The notes under the pieces were generated by a model that was not told where the DNA came from, did no database searches, and saw nothing but the letters and a program-made list of their open reading frames with translations. Shown piece by piece: positions 34,219 through 44,317 of a stretch of DNA of 64,000 nt. Each line of letters starts with the position of its first letter. Within the stretch, counting starts at the first letter, position 1. This DNA is from Sarcomyxa edulis. Taxonomy: Eukaryota; Basidiomycota; Agaricomycetes; Agaricales; Mycenaceae. The translations under genes and the position numbers were made by a program. Location of the stretch: contig QUOL01000001.1 in the NCBI GenBank assembly GCA_009761415.1, positions 1,240,001 to 1,304,000 on the forward strand. Direction: 5' to 3'.

Positions 34219-35288
34219 CCTTGGACGCCCTTGCTGTGCCCGTCCTCACTGTCTTATTCCTCTTGCCAACAATCGTCACCGTTTCTGTCCCACTCACGAT
34301 GCATATCACAAGATATGTGCAGTGACCAAATGTGATAAGCCCATTGTTGAAGGTACAAAGATGTGCTCCGAACCAGAGCACCAGAAGATCGAAGCTATCA
34401 ACAAGGCACATGGGAAGGCGTCGTTCATCCTCAAGGAACGGTTACAGCGTCAGCGGGTGTCACATCCCAATGACTCAATGACGGATGCTCCTTCTCGAAA
34501 GGGCTTGGACGGGGAGAATGATGATGGTGTTGATGATCTAGAAGAGAATGTCGAGTGGTTTGAGGTCGATGAAGGGGAGGTGCAAATGTTCAATGAGAGG
34601 AATCCTGGTTCAATTGGTGTTCCGGACACAGTCATCGATCCATGTGACCGCAAGTCTGAGACAGGCAACCGACGAGTGAAAATAACTGCAGAGATCAACC
34701 GCTGTCGGACACAATGAGCAGACACTAGTGTTTGCGTGTGGTGTTGTTCCAGCTCGTGCAACAATGCGTACAGCTGAAGCCACGTCCAATGTATTGGTAC
34801 GTTTCCTTGTCTTGCGTGTTGTTGCACGTTCTAAATGAACTCTCTCCTAGCATCTGACCAAAAGGGTGTTTTCAGTTCCTGGCGCTGAGAAGCCGGACCA
34901 TTTTATCTACGATACAAACTGTGACGCAAAACAACAGGTCATGGCTCAGAAGGATCCATGGTGGGACAACATTGGAATGTGCGTTGATGTGTGGCATTTC
35001 TTGAACAAGCACAAGGTGACGCACACTTTCTGTCAAGAGCATTGTAACCCTGCCGATTATCCAGAGCTCATGAACGAAGACGGTACTGGATGGTTCTTCA
35101 ACACCTCTGTTGCTGAGCAGGTCAACAGCTGGTTTGGTGGCTATCACTCCATCTGCCGGGAGATGCTGCCTATCAAGTATGACCTGTTTCTTGATGAGAT
35201 GGTACGTTTGCGCAACATTAACGTCGTTGCCAGACTAGAACGAGAAGGGTGTCATCCTCATCATATTTGCAACGGTGTACGGGTCTGA

Positions 35289-35742
35289 CCTTTACTTGTA
35301 CTTGTCCTTAATTCCTTTCCAGTCATTTAATAATACAATGACTCTTTCATAACCTGAAATGTGATGGAGAAAATCTATAGGTTTCATAGAACAATGCGAA
35401 AACATACGTTCATTTCCTAAAATGGCAGAGGAGGCTGTGCAGCAGAATATCAGATATTCTCCAATTCCCACGCTATCCAGAGAGACGTCTGCCTAGATAC
35501 AGCATCCTCCACCCTGAGTAAAGGTATACAGCTGGAATAACCATGTATATATGGTATAAAACATCATCAAAAACATATTCTATTTTCTGAACGAACGGTA
35601 CATATCGATATAAGGGACACTGAGCGGCGACAAAGAACGGCTATGGAAAGGTATACATGGACCATGGTATAGGATTGGAGAGTGTTGAACATGTGGAAAA
35701 AAGGATTTATAGTGTGAAAGAGTAGTAAAATGACCAAGCAGA
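35289..35742. other. Convergent intergenic region in the KDZ locus
   Basis: 454 bp, A+T-richer than the neighbouring genes, between the CxC pseudogene and the UIM-protein gene. No frame, repeat or TIR recognised. Confidence 0.5.
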
Positions 35743-37353
35743 TTACTTCAAAGGATACATACGAGCAAACCTGGACCATTTTCCTTCATCCGAGTATCCC
35801 GCTGCAACCGCCTTGTCTCGATCCTCCTGGCTTGCATCGTTCCATCGTTCTTGGGCATTGTAGTATGTTGACTTGTGAAAGGGGACTTTGAATACCTCAA
35901 CAAACCGCTCAGCTATGCGTAGATGAGCAAGTTTGGTAGATTGCATGGCTATGAAGCCGGCATGTATGTCAACGGTATATGAGTCTGCAGGCCAAACTGG
36001 GGAAGCGCTCGGAAGAGAAGAAGTTGCAGACAATGGAGAGGCAGCCGACAATGACTGACTTGAGCTACCAGTATCAGGAGACCATAAATTATAGGAAGTT
36101 GATGACGAAGCTGATGTTGATGACATGGGATGTGTGTAGGTAGTTGGAGAGTCGGGGAAGTCAGAGAAGGAATATGGTTTATCGATGGTGCCTGCACCAT
36201 GAGGAATGACCAAAGGTGAAAGGCGGGGGCGCTGGGATCTCAAGTTGAAAATATCTCTATTGTCCTCCGGTTCCTTCTTCATTCGACGTTTGCCTTTGCC
36301 AATTTGAAAGTCAAAGTTTGTTGACGTGACTTCAATGTCAGAGTCGTTATCGTCTTCGATGTATGTATAGGGATTGGGACGTTTCTTCTGGGATTTGAGC
36401 GAGTAACGCACTGCCCGCCGTTCACCAGGCATGTTACGACGCATATGAATGGCAGGGGGAGGAGCAGCAAGACGCTCAAGATGGGCTTCAAACTCTTGGC
36501 AAGTGACTCCGCGTCGACGAAAGAATAGCCCACAGCCAGTAGAGACCGGGTGAGGGAAATCAAGACTCACTTCGACCCAGTACTTGGATGTAACATCAAA
36601 CATCTCAACAGCCGTCAACACCCCTGCCTCACCAAGGCTCTTCCAAGTCGAAGGACTAATAATGTGTTTTGCCGTCTGAGAAGTCCAGGTTGGACAGTCT
36701 GAGATAAGCATACGACGGGGTGGTTGGTTGTCTGAGTCCCAGTAGATGAGGGTAAAATGATGACCATCCTTCTTGTTGATGAGATTCTGTTGTTCCACAA
36801 CGGCGTTTTTCTGGAGGTCGTCTATCATCCTAGTCTCATACCATGTTGGATTCAGCTGCGTCGTCATTTTGGGTTGAGCTTGGGTCAACGGAAGTCGTGA
36901 ACCAGATGCAGCAGCATTGATATGAGCTCGTTTCTTCGGTTTAGATACTTGAGAAGCGCGTTTTGTTGTAAGAGGGGCACGAGGGATGGGTATACAAGGT
37001 GTCAGAAGTGGTTGACCGAAGAGAGGTGCCTCAGCGCCGTCTACGTTCGGAGGAGACACTGACAGATGTAGAGCAGGATGCAGAGTGGTTGTAGAGCCGG
37101 GATTGCTAGTGGGTGAAGCAGGAGATATAGAGAATGTTGGAACAGAGCCAGGGAGGAGGTCTGGAGATAACGACATGGCAAGCGCGGCCTGAAGTTGCTC
37201 GTCTTCCGTCTCGTACGTTGTTGGAAGGTGCAGAGACCCATCAGGGCTGTCATCACCATCCGAGGCCAGGGAACGCTCAAGCGCAGCCTGGTAAGCTGCC
37301 TCTTCTCTTCTTTCCTCAAAAAGTCGAGTCTTCGAATCCGCCAAGTTGCACAA
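35743..37353 (-). CDS. Protein with two ubiquitin-interacting motifs, KDZ-locus neighbour
   Basis: A single intronless frame of 536 aa, unusual here because almost all other genes are split. Two ubiquitin-interacting motifs lie at residues 17-32 (EEAAYQAALERSLASD) and 50-65 (EDEQLQAALAMSLSPD), each with the acidic-x-x-Ala-x-x-x-Ser core. A folded-looking central block (about 195-310) includes FTLIYWDSDNQPPRRMLISD and TGCGLFFRRRGVTCQEFEAH. The rest is Ser/Thr/Pro-rich. The C-terminal 70 residues (DSYTVDIHAGFIAMQS ... FVEVFKVPFHKSTYYNAQER) again look structured. I do not recognise the family. Its position next to a KDZ-type gene suggests it may have travelled with that element. This is inference. 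Confidence 0.7.
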   Translation of the reverse strand: MCNLADSKTRLFEERREEAAYQAALERSLASDGDDSPDGSLHLPTTYETEDEQLQAALAMSLSPDLLPGSVPTFSISPASPTSNPGSTTTLHPALHLSVSPPNVDGAEAPLFGQPLLTPCIPIPRAPLTTKRASQVSKPKKRAHINAAASGSRLPLTQAQPKMTTQLNPTWYETRMIDDLQKNAVVEQQNLINKKDGHHFTLIYWDSDNQPPRRMLISDCPTWTSQTAKHIISPSTWKSLGEAGVLTAVEMFDVTSKYWVEVSLDFPHPVSTGCGLFFRRRGVTCQEFEAHLERLAAPPPAIHMRRNMPGERRAVRYSLKSQKKRPNPYTYIEDDNDSDIEVTSTNFDFQIGKGKRRMKKEPEDNRDIFNLRSQRPRLSPLVIPHGAGTIDKPYSFSDFPDSPTTYTHPMSSTSASSSTSYNLWSPDTGSSSQSLSAASPLSATSSLPSASPVWPADSYTVDIHAGFIAMQSTKLAHLRIAERFVEVFKVPFHKSTYYNAQERWNDASQEDRDKAVAAGYSDEGKWSRFARMYPLK

Positions 37354-37645
37354 AATATCACCACTTCGGCGACGACAAGTATCTTAGATGGAGAAAAATC
37401 CCATGACTAGCCAGCAGCCCTTAACCCTCATGTCCGACTAGGATTAATGAAAAAAACACGCAAAAAATTGGAGGTAGAGCACAAGAGTGTCAGCCAAAAC
37501 TGATCGAGACTAGTGTATTTCTCGTATAAAGACTTGCCATTTGCTTCGTCTGGAAATCAAGCTGGTCTTTGTTAAGCCCCACATTCCTATATTTTCACCT
37601 GCTCTGAATAAACCGCTTCGTTTGTTTTCTATCGCATTTTTTTCC

Positions 37646-38276
37646 ATGATGTCCACTGCTACTCCTCGCGTGCAATTCGCCGCTCAGCTTGCAACGCCCG
37701 AGGTCGACCGTCCCAGGAGGGTGAGTGTCCATGTCACAGTGTTGTCAAATTGTGGGTGGCTGACTATTCTATCGCCCCTCTTAGACCGGTGTGGCCTATC
37801 CAAAAGTTGCACAGTCAAAGGGCGAGTCTGGCCGGAAGTCCTCGATCGACCTCTTCTGGAAATGGAGCAGGTTGTCTTCGGTGACATCGACGTCCATCCT
37901 TGACCCGGCCGACGAAGAAGAGTCTCTTTCAGGGGATTCGAATTCGAGCTCTTTGGTAAGTTCACGTTGCTCCTTAAGCCGAGAAGGAGCTTGACTTGGC
38001 CTCGGTCTATAGATTTTATTCAACAAACCGATTTCCAAGACTTCGGAAGTCGAGGGATCGAAGGAGTTCTCGGTCGTCGAAATGGGGAGTCGTTATCAGA
38101 TTGGACAAGACATGAAGGCCAAGCTCCTGGGTGTCTTCAGCCTTGAGGTCGCAGTGCCAACCCGCTGTTCCTCCACGTCTTCAGGATCTTCCGGACTATC
38201 ATCCGACACCGCATCGTCCTACACATCCACCGTCAGCGCCACATCCAGCAGAAACCCGATGGAAGAAGGCTATTGA
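37646..38276 (+). CDS. Small unrecognised protein, 169 aa
   Basis: Three exons, 37646-37720, 37785-37955 and 38013-38276, all phase 0, with introns of 64 and 57 bp. The middle part contains KSSIDLFWKWSRLSSVTS and an acidic serine run (EEESLSGDSNSSS). The end is a Ser/Thr-rich tail. The N-terminus is MMSTATPRVQFAAQL. There is no signal peptide or membrane segment. The gene is divergent from the UIM-protein gene. Confidence 0.55.
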
Positions 38277-40121
38277 GTTGCGGTCTGAGATATATTAGCG
38301 CCTTGTAATTGCAGGACTAGATAGGGAAAAAATAGACGAAAACACGGTTGAGATCAGTCGTTATCCGAGCAGTGATTACGTTTGGGTATACCGCAAAGAA
38401 TTACTCACATAGTGCTATGATCGATGGTCGATAAGGTGTAACCTCGTTGGTCTACGAAAAGAGGCGGAGCGGTGGCATGCATATGTGTGGCTTCGAAAGT
38501 GACTTTACAGCCGTGTGTTCATGATGAGCGTTCCAGGATGTCAGCAGGAGCTTGCCTGATTTTCCGCTCCGTCATTCGTCGAATCGGGGCCACTATCGTA
38601 GGTCTGCGAGTTCCCCGGAGATGAGAGTGAATGAGCCACGGTACTCATACCATGTAGTGCCTAAGAGGCTAGACGATAAATCCACGGCAGGGAGGTTGGT
38701 GGAAATGGGAAAAACGGATAGGAATTATTTGAGAATTATTTTTCTGGAGTTGCGTTCGCTGGATTGGAAATTTCGGCGGAGTGGACGCGGGGACCTGGAA
38801 GGAACCACGATCGAGATCCGAGTTTGATCACTGTTTCCTTCCAACGTCGACAATCAACTGGACGGTCTCCTCGATGATAGTTTCCTCTTTTCTACTTGCG
38901 GCCACCATGGTAGTCCAAGGTTTAACGATCTTCAGGTAGTAGCCAATTTTGCAGAACGATTTCTCCGAATGTCCTAGATCTCTTCGTCGAACAATACCTC
39001 GAATTATCGATGGCGCCGATCTGTTCACCGGGACCATACTCCAGGTCAATCGCCTATCTCTTCAGTCCCTGAATGGCGGCTACGCTCAAATAGAAGTGGC
39101 CCGTCGAGACAAGGATTCGACATTCATGCTTCTTGACTCTCCGACGGCTCTCAACCTATCTGAGGCCAAAAAAATAATATTCCTTCCTCGAGAGATCAGG
39201 AGCCTCGTGTTATCGAATTTACCTCCACTCAGATGGTCGTCTCCTAAATCCTGTAGACCGTGGTCACAAGACATCAGTCAACTTGGTGAGTCGATTGTCT
39301 CCCTTTCATAGGCTTCAACTTCTTGGCCGTAGTCCTGGATGGATGCTCTATGGAGAGCACGGACTATTGGCATTCGTTTCAATTGTCTCGGGTGCCCGCC
39401 ATGCTAGAGGTTTGCAGTCGGCAGTGCAGTGCAGTCAAGTTGTCTTCTGGCAGTCTTGACTGACAGTCAATCAATGTCATCGTCGAACTCGCCGAACAAG
39501 GTTTCGTTGTTCCGGTGGGAAGAGCCCTAGTCACAAACGCACTTGTCTCTTGCTCCTGCAGCTGACTTCTGCTGCAGCCTGTTGTCGTGTTCTGAGTGTC
39601 AGTTTACGCGTGATGTCACATCACGAATAGTAACGCACCCTGACTCGATTTGGATCATAGTGCAGAAGTTGTCGATTGGAGTAAGATGCGGCGTGGAACT
39701 CGCTCCCTTTCATCTTTTGAGGGCTGTATGCATCCTTTGTGCCACTGTTATCTTGGGCTCGGGAACGAAAGGGTGGTCTGAAGAGCATTGGTCATGTCAA
39801 TGAAAGAGTTCATAATTACTTGCCTGTGTATTCCGTGCAGCAGTGTCCATACAATTCATGATTTCCGAATGGTAGGTATGCTGTCATAGTCGACCCAGTC
39901 GATGCGGCGTATGGCTTGCGTCAATGGCCATATCTTGATGGTGACTATGTCTGAGCAGAAGACAATATGGTTCTCGTTTCGTCCTTTTGCGAGTTCAAGT
40001 CGCACGCACTCGATACACGTAACCAAAACACATCGTTTTTTTGACCGCGGTGCCGAAACCTGCGGTACTCGTGTTACTTCCTTGACTTGTACTTTTTTAT
40101 TCTCAACCCCTGCATATCGAA
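38277..40121. other. Gene-poor stretch with a possible coding relic
   Basis: About 1.8 kb. Two frames read like protein but do not join: 38828-38977 (SFLFSTCGHHGSPRFNDLQV ...) and 38949-39311 (ADLFTGTILQVNRLSLQSLN ... EVARRDKDSTFMLLDSP). A single-base shift near 38970 would merge them, so this may be a decayed gene. The rest (39312-40121) holds nothing I can support. A CAGTGCAGTGCAGT repeat is at about 39423-39436. Confidence 0.35.
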
Positions 40122-40572
40122 ATGAGGGCTGCTGATCGTCCTTTCCCATCCTTTTCTCTCGTCTTGAGTGAGGCTACGAAAACTCACCTCCATTCCAGCC
40201 ATCAGCCAGACTCGCAATCGTCTGTATCTGCGTCTAACAATCTCGTAGCCAGTCAACTTACGGTGCGTCTTCGAACGTTTGTGTACAGCATGACATCGAG
40301 ATGACCGACGACCTGTATAGCCAGGGCCCAGCGCTCCCATCGCTCCTTCGGTCTGTTTTCTATACTCTTTCACAATCGTTATCGATCTCAGATCAGCTCT
40401 TAAGGTTCAGCAAGGCAGTCACGACGCGCAAGCCCAAAATCTCTACGCTGCGCTCCACCCTCAAGCCCGTACCGATGAAGCTGAGAAGCGTTTTGTGAGG
40501 ATGAGGCGTCTGTCGACCGTGGTGATAGTGCGTGTGTCATATCACTTGAGATTTCGAACCTATTCTCACTGA
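40122..40572 (+). CDS. Candidate small gene, hypothetical protein
   Basis: A three-exon model fits: 40122-40262, 40289-40350 and 40392-40572, giving 127 aa. The joined middle (HDIEMTDDLYSQGP ... ALKVQQGSHDAQAQNLYAAL) has alpha-helical character and continues in frame as HPQARTDEAEKRFVRMRR. The introns would be 26 and 41 bp, shorter than elsewhere in the window. That lowers confidence in this exact structure. Confidence 0.3.
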
Positions 40573-40907
40573 TGACCGTATGTTTAGGATCTAGCCTTGT
40601 TTTTGAGGCGTAACACGCGCAACGCGAAAAAAGATGCCTCTCGATCTGACGGATCACAACGTTGAACGTCGAGGCGTGTGGGGATAATACGAGAAAACCT
40701 ATCTCTCTAGGACAATATGCACATTTTCTTTCTGCAACTTGAATAATCTGGATTCATTTTATCTCATTGGAAGAAACGAAAGATGCGAGCAAGTGATTTG
40801 AAATTCAAATTGGTTTCTAAATGCATGAAACGACAGGGTAATGTACAGTAAATGTTCGTAATGTCCGTGGTATAGTAGAGATGTCCGAGTATGATGATAG
40901 GGGGTAT
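40573..40907. other. Convergent intergenic region
   Basis: 335 bp, A+T-rich from 40690 to 40860. Nothing coding or repetitive seen. Probably the 3' UTR of the minus-strand gene. Confidence 0.5.
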
Positions 40908-41663
40908 TCAGATAACGGGGGTATCATGAGGGCTAGCCTCATCGAGGAGTGCTTCAGGTTCCTCAATTGCACGAATTTCGATGACATGAACCACCATATC
41001 GGAGAACCGTACTGTGCGTCTTCTAGTATCTCCTGGTAGTTCTTCGAAGTTCTCGGAGACGACGGGTATTTCCCGCGAATGTCCGACTCCTAAACTTCCA
41101 TCGTCGTTTTCTTCTTCTATAGCCCAGAAATCAGCTCGTGGCGTGGTTTCGGAGAAATGATGGCGCCTGTGGGGACATGGCAGACGCCTTCGTTCGGCGT
41201 AGGTATTGGGTTCGGGTTCAACGAGTCTGATGGAGTGAGGACGCGTGCGAGTCTTATGAAGGACTCGACGCTCTGTGGAAGAGCTGGACCGACGCATGTG
41301 AAGTGGTCTTTGAGTGTAGAACACAGATGAGTGTTCCACAGTAGGAGATTGAACTTCTGTTATCCTGGCGTGTTTTTTATTGGTGAAACGTCGCGATGAT
41401 TCGGGATGTAGAGGTACATAAGACTGACACCGATAACAACGTCAGGGAAAGTGAGATAATGATTTGCGGGGCTAAACTCACTGGATTGACGACCCATACA
41501 GACCCAATTTTCACTTTGGGGGAGTGCTGAAGAGCGAAGAGTTCAGACTGAATAAAAGGGGTCAGATCCGACACACAGAGGCTGACGATTGTTGACCTAC
41601 CTCTATGACTTGACTCCTCCGGCCACGGTTGGATTTGATAAACAATGAGAAGAAGCGTCCCAT
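40908..41663 (-). CDS. Small unrecognised basic protein, 214 aa
   Basis: Three exons: 41663-41601, 41547-41482 and 41423-40908, all phase 0. The N-terminus is MGRFFSLFIKSNRGRRSQVI, possibly N-myristoylated (MG start followed by a basic cluster) although the Ser at position 6 is weakly placed. It continues with VKIGSVWVVNPSYVPLHPES. The centre is Arg-rich (MRRSSSSTERRVLHKTRTRP). The C-terminal third is acidic (ADFWAIEEENDDGSLGVG). No known domain recognised. Membrane-association by lipid plus basic patch is a guess. Confidence 0.6.
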
Positions 41664-42054
41664 GTTGGAAGCAGAGTTTGATTGAAATTTAGGAGTATGA
41701 TATGTGGTATGTGTTTCAGATGAAGATGAGTGTTTGGTAGATAGAGGGAAGAGAGCTGTTCGAGCGTTTAAGTATGTTCGCGATAGGGGCTAAGTCGGTA
41801 TTTGCCGCGGAGGCAAATTGCAAGCAACATCAAATACAGCACTACCGCCGGCACCGCCTCACGACTGAGGCCAGCGGAATATCAGAAAGTTGAGCCAGTT
41901 CCGACCTGTTCCGACAGATGATAATCCTGATCAAAGTTCGACCAGAAATAAGAAGACTAAGAAAGTATAGATGAGGATTAATATACATAGTCATGGGTTA
42001 CAGCGCCTACGCAAAACAGAACATCCAAAAACGTGCCTAAATGGACCACATAGA
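41664..42054. other. Intergenic, minus-strand promoter and BDP1 3' flank
   Basis: 391 bp. No supported frame. A GCCTCACGACTGAGGC hairpin (stem GCCTCA/TGAGGC) at about 41857-41872 is the only structure noticed. Confidence 0.45.
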
Positions 42055-44153
42055 TCAGTCGTCAAAGTTCTGTTCAAACGTGTCTGCATTGCCGATTATC
42101 TGAACACCCTCGTTGAGAGCCGAATTGGACGTTCTACTCCTGCTACGTTTTCTGACGGGGCCAGGAGTCGTAGAAGCCCTAGTTTGTGGCGTGCTTTCCG
42201 GTTCGGCTTCTGTCATCGTGAGAGGAGTCGGTGCGCGTATTTGTGGTGTTGGACCAGAGAAATCCTTTCCTGTCATTTGGGACAGGGCATCGATATCTGT
42301 GTAGTGTGAGAAAGGTGAAGGGACTGCAAATGGTTGATTGCACGTACCGACTGGAGTTTTGTTCTTTAGACAGTGATTGATCCTCGCGGGATCTTTCCTA
42401 TCTTCAGCCTTGAACTTGTTCTTACAAGACTTTCGGTCTCGTCCAGGGAGCATGTAGGCAATGAGTTCATAGTTTTCGCCAAATTGAGATAATACCTGAC
42501 ATATGGATCAGCAGAATGCTTGCCGAAATGGAGAAAGGTTGTTTACCTCGTAAAATCTCTCTGTCTCTTCTGCAGACCACCGAGTACCCCTAAATTTCTT
42601 GCCATATGTTCCTGAATTCACAAATTTAGTGGTGTCCGATTCAACGACATGAGTATAGTTCTCCGTCTCGTCAGCCTCGTCACCGCGGTCCACAAATAAG
42701 GATTCCTCGTCGATGATCGTTTCGCCATTCGGACCGATACGGACTTGTACGTTGAAACGACTTGTAGCCAGACTCTGAGAATAATCGAAACCGTGACCAC
42801 TTTCATCTTCGACCCCGGGGCTGCCTCTTATCGATCCGGGAGCAGAAGATGGACCCGCAACAGGAGCAGTTGTTGTACTTTCCTCGATGACAGCAGCGTT
42901 GGCATTCGCACTAGTTTCCTCGGCATTCTCGTCTATTCCATATTTCTTCTGCTCCATCAGAAGCCTCATCCTCGCTCTCTTCTCTTTATTAGCAGCTTTC
43001 CAGGCGGCGTGATTGCTTTGAATGAGCGCTGCTTTACTACTGACTCTGCCTCGACCACTGTCACTGCACAGGGATGCCATGGTGATGACAGTGGGGTCGA
43101 TTTCTTCTCCGGGATCAGCGTCTGGGTCGAAAGGCGTTTGTGAAGCACCACGCTTTTTTCGAGGGCCTCGAGGCGCAGATGAAGCCTTTCTCTTTCTCTT
43201 CTTCGTAGGCGGCTCCTCTGTACCCTCCTCTGTCTCTGACTCGGAAACAACCACTTTTCGCTTCGCCCGTTTCTTGACAAGCGGGGCATCGTCCGTTGCT
43301 GCCGGTACTTGCTTCTTCCTAGTACGCTTTGATTTCTTTTGTACACTAGTAGAGTCCTCAGGTTGATCAGAGGGAGCTGCACCTTCCCCCGTAGGAACCT
43401 CTCCGACCGCAGGAACAGTCTTTTTCCTCGCAGGGGCTCTTCGCGGCTTCTTGACGGCACCCTCTGTATTGAGAGCTACCTTTGGACCACTGCTACCACT
43501 AGGGATGGGCGGCAAAGGTTGATCGGTCGCCTCCTGATCTACAGCCTCGTTACGCTCCTCTGGTATTGGTGGTGAAGTATCCAATTGAGATCTGGACACG
43601 GTTGCTGAAGGTTCTGGGGGTTCTGAGGGTGGTACAGGAGGGTTCAGAGGCGTCGGGGGAATTGGGGGAGGTGCCTGCCGTGAGACAACAATTGGCATTG
43701 GCTTGCGCTGCGCTATTATGATAGGGGCGGCGGTATTGGAGGAAAGGGTGGACATGGGTCGATGGGTAGGCACGAAAGGCCGAGACGAAATGTCATTTTC
43801 TGTATCCGGTGCTGCAGATGATGGTGGTTGTGTACTGAGATCAATTGCAGTCGACGAAGACGATGGGGTCGACGAGTGGTCCAAGGAAGGAACATATTTC
43901 TCGGGGTGTGTAGTCCTGACGGGTACGATGGTCGGTGGGGGCATCAAGGAAGACGTAGAAGGTAATGAAGGGCCATCGTTGGATCCGCTGGGAGCTGGAG
44001 TAGAGGACGAGTGCCGAGGTGCGCTGCTCGATGGACGAGCTCTCGATTTGACCACTGGCTTGAATATTGGGCCTCCTTTTTCTAGATGGATACATTTTAT
44101 TGACGATTTATTCTGGTAAAGATATTGGACTACTCACGGACACGAGTGGTCAT
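42055..44153 (-). CDS. BDP1: TFIIIB subunit BDP1 (B double prime), RNA polymerase III initiation
   Basis: Four exons: 44153-44138, 44081-42547, 42495-42348 and 42296-42055 (646 aa). The 16-bp first exon encodes MTTRV and splices into QKGGPIFKPVVKSRARP, the conserved BDP1 N-terminus. The middle is Pro/Ser then Lys/Arg-rich. The extended SANT domain spans about residues 503-560: FRGTRWSAEETERFYEVLSQ, FGENYELIAYMLPGRDRKSC, KNKFKAEDRKDPARI. BDP1 joins TBP and BRF1 to form TFIIIB and opens pol III promoters. The preceding TKFVNSGTYGKKF is the usual N-terminal flank of the SANT. The gene is divergent from the SWC3-like gene. Confidence 0.92.
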
Positions 44154-44317
44154 GATAATGAGAAGAAACGAAGAGTCTTGAGAATGTTTTGAGATCGAAG
44201 CCTCGAAGGAGACTCAGAGCGAAGGGTTGTTGGTTTGAGAAGATCTTGGGCAACAGCAAGCTCCTCCAAATTCAAACGTCGATCACTGGCACATCTCTTG
44301 CCAGTGAATCTCACCAA
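44154..44317. promoter_or_regulatory. Bidirectional promoter, BDP1 / SWC3-like
   Basis: 164 bp separate the two divergent start codons. An upstream in-frame extension of the plus gene (to 44189) lies inside it and is probably leader. No TATA box is apparent. Confidence 0.5.

Larger units (their letters stand above)
32458..35288 (+). pseudogene. KDZ-transposase-related CxC5/CxC6 gene, broken by MITE insertion and frameshift
   Basis: Exons: 32458-33001, 33061-33211, 33269-33573, 33641 onward (MITE at 33675-34210), resuming at 34219-34796, then 34851-35288. Cysteine clusters typical of Kyakuja-Dileera-Zisupton-associated proteins are visible: HFCPNPNCS, then VHLICSDCSTNYHNSFRV, FCDKCTRYYTD, and after the insertion CRVVVCDG / GRPCCARPHC ... 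NNRHRFCPTHD ... CAVTKCDKP. The C-terminal part resembles the KDZ transposase core, with acidic residues in FIYDTNCD, MCVDVWHFLNKHK and SVAEQVNSWFGG. Two lesions are seen: the transposon insertion in exon 4, and a frame break at 34711-34717, where RCRT runs into a stop although the +1 frame continues with HNEQTLVF. A 42-bp in-frame segment at 32787-32828 may be a retained intron. Confidence 0.8.

Noticed and set aside
35743..37364. Several other minus-strand frames within the UIM-protein gene
   Set aside because: They are offset frames in low-complexity Ser/Pro sequence. Only the 536-aa frame carries the two UIMs.
39423..39470. CAGTGCAGTGCAGT and nearby CAGTC repeats as a satellite or CRISPR-like array
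   Set aside because: Only two to three very short units without spacers. Ordinary low-order repetition.
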